From Ancylobacter gelatini (GTDB taxonomy: Bacteria > Pseudomonadota > Alphaproteobacteria > Rhizobiales > Xanthobacteraceae), in assembly GCF_022601675.1 (NCBI RefSeq), contig NZ_JAKVIL010000002.1, forward strand, positions 62,001-126,000: 64,000 nucleotides of DNA. Reading direction: 5' to 3'. The notes beneath the pieces were generated by a model. It did not search any database and was not told the DNA's origin. It saw nothing but the letters and a program-made list of their open reading frames with translations. This document shows positions 60,660 to 64,000 of this stretch, piece after piece (within the stretch, counting starts at the first letter, position 1; each line of letters begins with the position of its first letter). A program made the translations under genes and the position numbers.

Positions 60660-61577
60660 CTATGTTCCGCGAGCTTCAATTTCTGGTATGTCGAGTATTT
60701 TGCATATTGTATTGATGATATCTCTATTAATTGCAAGCTTTTCTGAGTCAGTTATTGTTTTCGACGCCCCTTCATGGATAATGTCGTTTCGTTTCTTCCG
60801 AATTATTCGTATCGTGGTTCCCCAATCTGTATTATTTTCTACATTTATTTTGGCCCTCAAAGAAGATGGTCCGCCATTTATTATTTCAAGCGCGGTCCAA
60901 TAATCTATCAATTGCAGGCTTTTATTCTCATTAAAATATGCTCGCGCTAGTAATTTCATGCATAGAGATATTTTATTGTATATATCCTGTTCTTTAATGC
61001 ATTCTATTTTATCTATTATTGCTTTTAATAAATCAAATCTATAGTATTCATAAAAACCTACGGACTTTCCAATTTCAACTGATGTTGAAGCCCAGCCAAT
61101 TTCGTCTAAACGTTCTCTATGTACCCGGACGCTACCAAAGTGCGAATGGGCTATACTTTTACCGTATAAAGAAAATAATGCCCCCAAAGTAGCTAACGAT
61201 GAATCTTTGGCTATTCCTTCATTGTATCCGCCATTATTTTTCCTTACAGGGGAAATTATAATAAGATATTTTCCAATAGGTATGGATTTTTTAGATAGTC
61301 CATTGCTATGAAGTATATTTTTTCCTTCAGAATATACAACATTTAGTTCTGAAAAGGAAATTTCGAATTCATTTAATAAATCTATAATAATTAATTTTAC
61401 AGGATAAGAAGTCATAGATTGACAAAATGAAGAAATGACATCAAAATTTTTACGTGCCACACTGTGATAAGATGTGGAATAAAAATCAAAAATAAAATAT
61501 TCAAAACTTACGTCATCTAGCCATTCTTTCGGTAAGAAAGATGATAAGTGCATAGGAGCGATTTGGTTGGTCGCCAT
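60660..61577 (-). CDS. AT-rich HEPN-like (Apea-type) hypothetical protein, horizontally acquired
   Basis: 305 residues from ATG 61577 (GGAACAG upstream; ATG 61589 possible). The C-terminal third looks like an Apea-type HEPN domain: SLCMKLLARAYFNENKSLQL, YWTALEIINGGPSSL and the R-x4-H motif RKKRNDIIHEG, which in HEPN ribonucleases is catalytic. The N-terminal two thirds (FYSTSYHSVARKNFDVISS ... SIAHSHFGSVRVHRERLD) match nothing I know. Two 60-base lines I counted are 25-27% GC against a GC-rich background, and codons are A/T-ending. It is wedged 12 bases from pmtA and 29 from the next gene. A defence or toxin role is possible but not shown. Confidence 0.75.
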   Translation of the reverse strand: MATNQIAPMHLSSFLPKEWLDDVSFEYFIFDFYSTSYHSVARKNFDVISSFCQSMTSYPVKLIIIDLLNEFEISFSELNVVYSEGKNILHSNGLSKKSIPIGKYLIIISPVRKNNGGYNEGIAKDSSLATLGALFSLYGKSIAHSHFGSVRVHRERLDEIGWASTSVEIGKSVGFYEYYRFDLLKAIIDKIECIKEQDIYNKISLCMKLLARAYFNENKSLQLIDYWTALEIINGGPSSLRAKINVENNTDWGTTIRIIRKKRNDIIHEGASKTITDSEKLAINRDIINTICKILDIPEIEARGT

Positions 61578-61606
61578 GTTCTGTTCCATTGCGAAGTTAC
61601 AACGCC

Positions 61607-62575
61607 TCACCCCCACGCCAACTCCGGCCCCACCGGCACGATCCCGGTCGGGTTGATCGTCTTGTGGCTCTCGTAATAGTGGCGCTTGATGTGGGGGAGG
61701 TTCACCGTCTCCTTCACGCCGTCGACGTGGTAGAGCGCGCGCAGGTAGCGGGTGAGGCTGGGGTAGTCGGCGATGCGGCGGATGTTGCATTTGAAATGGC
61801 CGACATAGACCGGATCGAACCGGATCAGCGTCGTGAACAGCCGCCAGTCGGCTTCCGTCAGCGTGTCGCCCATCAGATAAGGCTGGCCTGACAGCCGCGC
61901 CTCAAGCTCGTCCAGCATGGCGAACAGGGCGGTCACGGCTTCCTCATAGGCGTCCTGCGCGGTGGCAAAGCCCGCCTTGTAGACGCCGTTGTTCACGCGG
62001 TCATAGACCTTGGCGTTGATCGCATCGATCTCCTCGCGCAGCGCCGGCGGGTAATAATCGTGGCGGTCGGGCGTGACGGCGTCGAATGCGGTGTTGAACA
62101 TGCGGATGATCTCCGCCGATTCATTGTTCACGATGGTGCCGCGCTCCTTGTCCCACAGCACCGGCACGGTGACGCGGCCGGAATAATGCGGATCGGCGGC
62201 CAGATACACCTCATAGAGCCGCTGCTTGCCCAGCACCTCGTCGCGGGTGGCGCCGGGGGAGGGGATGGCGGCGTGGTCGGCGAACACCCAGCCTTCCTCG
62301 CCCATATGCGGATCCACCACCGAGACCGAGATGACGTTCTCCAGCTTCTTGAGCTTGCGGAAGATCAGCGTGCGGTGCGCCCACGGGCAGGCATAGGAGA
62401 CATAGAGATGGTAGCGCCCGGCCTCGGCGCGAAAGCCCGCCTCGCCGGTGGGGCCGGCGCTGCCGTCGGTCGTCACCCAGTTGCGGAAGCGGGTGACGGT
62501 GCGCTGGAAGCGCCCGCCGGTGCTCGACGTGTCGTACCATTTGTCGGCCCAGGTGCCGTCGACCAGAAGTCCCAT
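61607..62575 (-). CDS. glutathionyl-hydroquinone reductase (Xi-class GST)
   Basis: 322 residues of the YqjG/EcmB/PcpF family, which reduce glutathionyl-(hydro)quinones with glutathione. The catalytic Cys lies in YVSYACPWAHRTLIFRKLKK near residue 63. Other marks are VVDPHMGEEGWVF, VPVLWDKERGTIVNNESAEI (the NNES glutathione contact), YKAGFATAQDAYEEAV, TLTEADWRLFTTLIRFDPVY and LPHIKRHYYESHKTINPTGI. MGLLVDG start with AAGAGGAGACATCGCG upstream. Single gene. Confidence 0.95.
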   Translation of the reverse strand: MGLLVDGTWADKWYDTSSTGGRFQRTVTRFRNWVTTDGSAGPTGEAGFRAEAGRYHLYVSYACPWAHRTLIFRKLKKLENVISVSVVDPHMGEEGWVFADHAAIPSPGATRDEVLGKQRLYEVYLAADPHYSGRVTVPVLWDKERGTIVNNESAEIIRMFNTAFDAVTPDRHDYYPPALREEIDAINAKVYDRVNNGVYKAGFATAQDAYEEAVTALFAMLDELEARLSGQPYLMGDTLTEADWRLFTTLIRFDPVYVGHFKCNIRRIADYPSLTRYLRALYHVDGVKETVNLPHIKRHYYESHKTINPTGIVPVGPELAWG

Positions 62576-62790
62576 CGCGATGTCTCCTCTTGCAGGGGTG
62601 AGACTAGTGCGGATGGCGCGGGATTTCCCCGGTAAAGTGCGGGCATCGGCGCAGGAGCGCGCGTGCCGGGATGCCCGCTTGCCAGTGCCGGCGCGGTGTG
62701 GTCCGCTGCTTCGGTATCACATGGCCGCTCACGGAAGTTTATGCCTCACGCCGCGCCTGCCGCCCTGCTCCGCTGCGCTCCGGCGCCTTT

Positions 62791-64000
62791 ATGCTGATAC
62801 CGGCCGCCGGGCGGGCGGCGCCGCCGCGGCAGGAGCGCGCGCTGGTCGCGGTGCTGCTGTGCAACGTGCTGGAATGGTTCGATTTCGCGATTTACGGCCT
62901 GCTCGCGGTCTATCTGTCGCGCGCCTTCTTCCCGCAGGGCCACGGGCAACTGGCGCTGCTGGCGACGCTCGCCGTGTTCGGGGTCAGCTTCGTCATGCGT
63001 CCGCTTGGCGGGCTGGTGCTGGGGGGCATGGGCGATGGCCGGGGCCGCAAGCCCGCTCTGCTGGCCGCCGCGCTGTTGATGGCGGTGAGCACCTTCGCCA
63101 TCGGCCTCATCCCCTCATTCGAGCGGATCGGCCTTGCCGCGCCGCTGCTGCTGGTCGCCGCGCGCATGATGCAGGGCTTCTCGGCCGGCGGCGAATTCGG
63201 CATCGCCAACGCCTTCCTGCTGGAAACCGCGCCGGAAGGGCGACGCGGCCTCTCCACCAGCTTCCTCGCCATGACGGTCGCGCTCGGCAGCGGACTCGCC
63301 AGCGTGAGCACGGCGCTGCTGGTCGGGCTGCTGCCGGCGGAGGCGATGGAGCACTGGGGCTGGCGCGTGCCGTTCCTCGCCGGCGGGGTGCTCGGCATCC
63401 TCGCGCTGTGGTTGCGCCGCGGCATCGACGAGACGCCGGTCTATGAGCGCGCGGCGCCGGTGCCAGCCGCGCCGGAGGCGGTGCTGCAAAGGGTACGCCG
63501 GCCGATGCTCACCGTGTTCGGCCTCACCATGCACTGGACGGTGTGCTTCTACATCTTCCTGATCTACCTGCCCTTGTTCACGCAGAAGCAGGCGGGGCTG
63601 AGCGCCAGCGAGGCGAACTGGGCGAACGCGCTGTCCACGCTGGCGATCCTGATCTTCGTGCCGCTGGTCGGGCATCTGTCGGACCGGGTGGGGCGGCGGC
63701 CGTTCCTCATCGCCTCCTGCGTGCTGGTGCTGGCGCTGGTGCTGCCGGCCCTGTGGGCCATCGCCCATGCCGGGAGCTTCCTGCCGGTGGCGGCGATCCA
63801 GTTCCTGCTCGGCGGCTGCATCGCGCTCTATTCCGGGGCGGCGCCGGCGGCGGTGGTGGAACTGTTCGCCACACGCGACCGCTCGCGCTGGTCGGCGGTG
63901 GCCTATGCGCTGGCGGCGGCGGTGTTCGGCGGCTTCGCCCCGTTCATCGCGGTCTGGCTGACCGCGGCGCTGGACTGGCCGCTGGCGCCGGCCGGCTATG
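62791..64000 (+). CDS. MFS transporter, metabolite:H+ symporter-like, 3' truncated
   Basis: 403 codons run to the window edge without a stop. It begins MLIPAAGRAAPPRQERALVA, then helix 1 has VLLCNVLEWFDFAIYG, the hallmark of the MHS subfamily (ProP, KgtP, citrate carriers). Helix 2-3 loop is GGMGDGRGRKPAL, followed by RMMQGFSAGGEFGIAN and the WGWRVPFLAGGVLG stretch of helix 6, then LSDRVGRRPFLI between helices 8 and 9. About eleven helices are visible. The substrate could be proline/betaine or a dicarboxylate; cannot be decided. No good ribosome site precedes this ATG, but no other in-frame start exists nearby. Confidence 0.88.
   Translation, partial: MLIPAAGRAAPPRQERALVAVLLCNVLEWFDFAIYGLLAVYLSRAFFPQGHGQLALLATLAVFGVSFVMRPLGGLVLGGMGDGRGRKPALLAAALLMAVSTFAIGLIPSFERIGLAAPLLLVAARMMQGFSAGGEFGIANAFLLETAPEGRRGLSTSFLAMTVALGSGLASVSTALLVGLLPAEAMEHWGWRVPFLAGGVLGILALWLRRGIDETPVYERAAPVPAAPEAVLQRVRRPMLTVFGLTMHWTVCFYIFLIYLPLFTQKQAGLSASEANWANALSTLAILIFVPLVGHLSDRVGRRPFLIASCVLVLALVLPALWAIAHAGSFLPVAAIQFLLGGCIALYSGAAPAAVVELFATRDRSRWSAVAYALAAAVFGGFAPFIAVWLTAALDWPLAPAGY

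Overview
The window is GC-rich chromosomal DNA from an alphaproteobacterium, most likely in the Hyphomicrobiales. A Xanthobacteraceae-like organism (Ancylobacter/Starkeya type) would fit, but the genus is inference. Supporting marks are a SciP (DUF1153) cell-cycle regulator, a PmtA-type phospholipid methyltransferase, a BA14K protein, a single-NBD xylose transporter, and many TRAP, TTT and ABC importers next to FCD-type GntR regulators. I see no rRNA, CRISPR array, IS element or prophage. One AT-rich gene near 61 kb is clearly foreign in composition.

Layout. 1-5.3 kb: end of a glycogen cluster (glgA, then a GlgX-MalQ fusion). 6.3-18.3 kb: an uptake and catabolism region for an unidentified organic acid: a DUF336 protein, a TRAP transporter, a YdiJ-like FAD/Fe-S dehydrogenase, a class V aminotransferase, two paralogous GntR regulators, a family III CoA-transferase and an atypical crotonase. 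Two of its divergent promoters share an identical 20-bp motif. 18.3-20 kb: an orphan amino-acid-binding protein and an L,D-transpeptidase. 20.3-28.1 kb: a D-xylose regulon (xylR-xylB-xylA diverging from xylF-xylH-xylG) with two operator-like palindromes. 28.2-30.8 kb: copper-associated secreted or membrane proteins. 30.8-34 kb: molybdate uptake (modE, modCBA). 34-38.6 kb: a BA14K protein, an alcohol dehydrogenase, and a YadA-like trimeric autotransporter overlapping a secreted proline-rich protein. 38.8-45.9 kb: a TctCBA-type importer, a TIM-barrel epimerase-like protein, a GntR regulator, a beta-keto acid cleavage enzyme and an aldo/keto reductase, with four copies of a decamer palindrome. 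46.5 kb: tRNA-Met. 46.6-50.6 kb: NUDIX, metallophosphoesterase, FMN hydroxyacid oxidase and PPOX genes. 50.6-58.1 kb: the C-P lyase operon phnGHIJKLMN with its regulator phnF. 58.1-64 kb: sciP, mnmA, pmtA, the AT-rich HEPN-like gene, a glutathionyl-hydroquinone reductase and a truncated MHS-type transporter.

Taken together this is the genome of a metabolically versatile soil or water bacterium: it stores glycogen, takes up xylose, organic acids, molybdate and copper, and uses phosphonates as a phosphorus source. The least explained parts are the two organic-acid modules (6-18 kb and 39-46 kb) and the HEPN-like gene.
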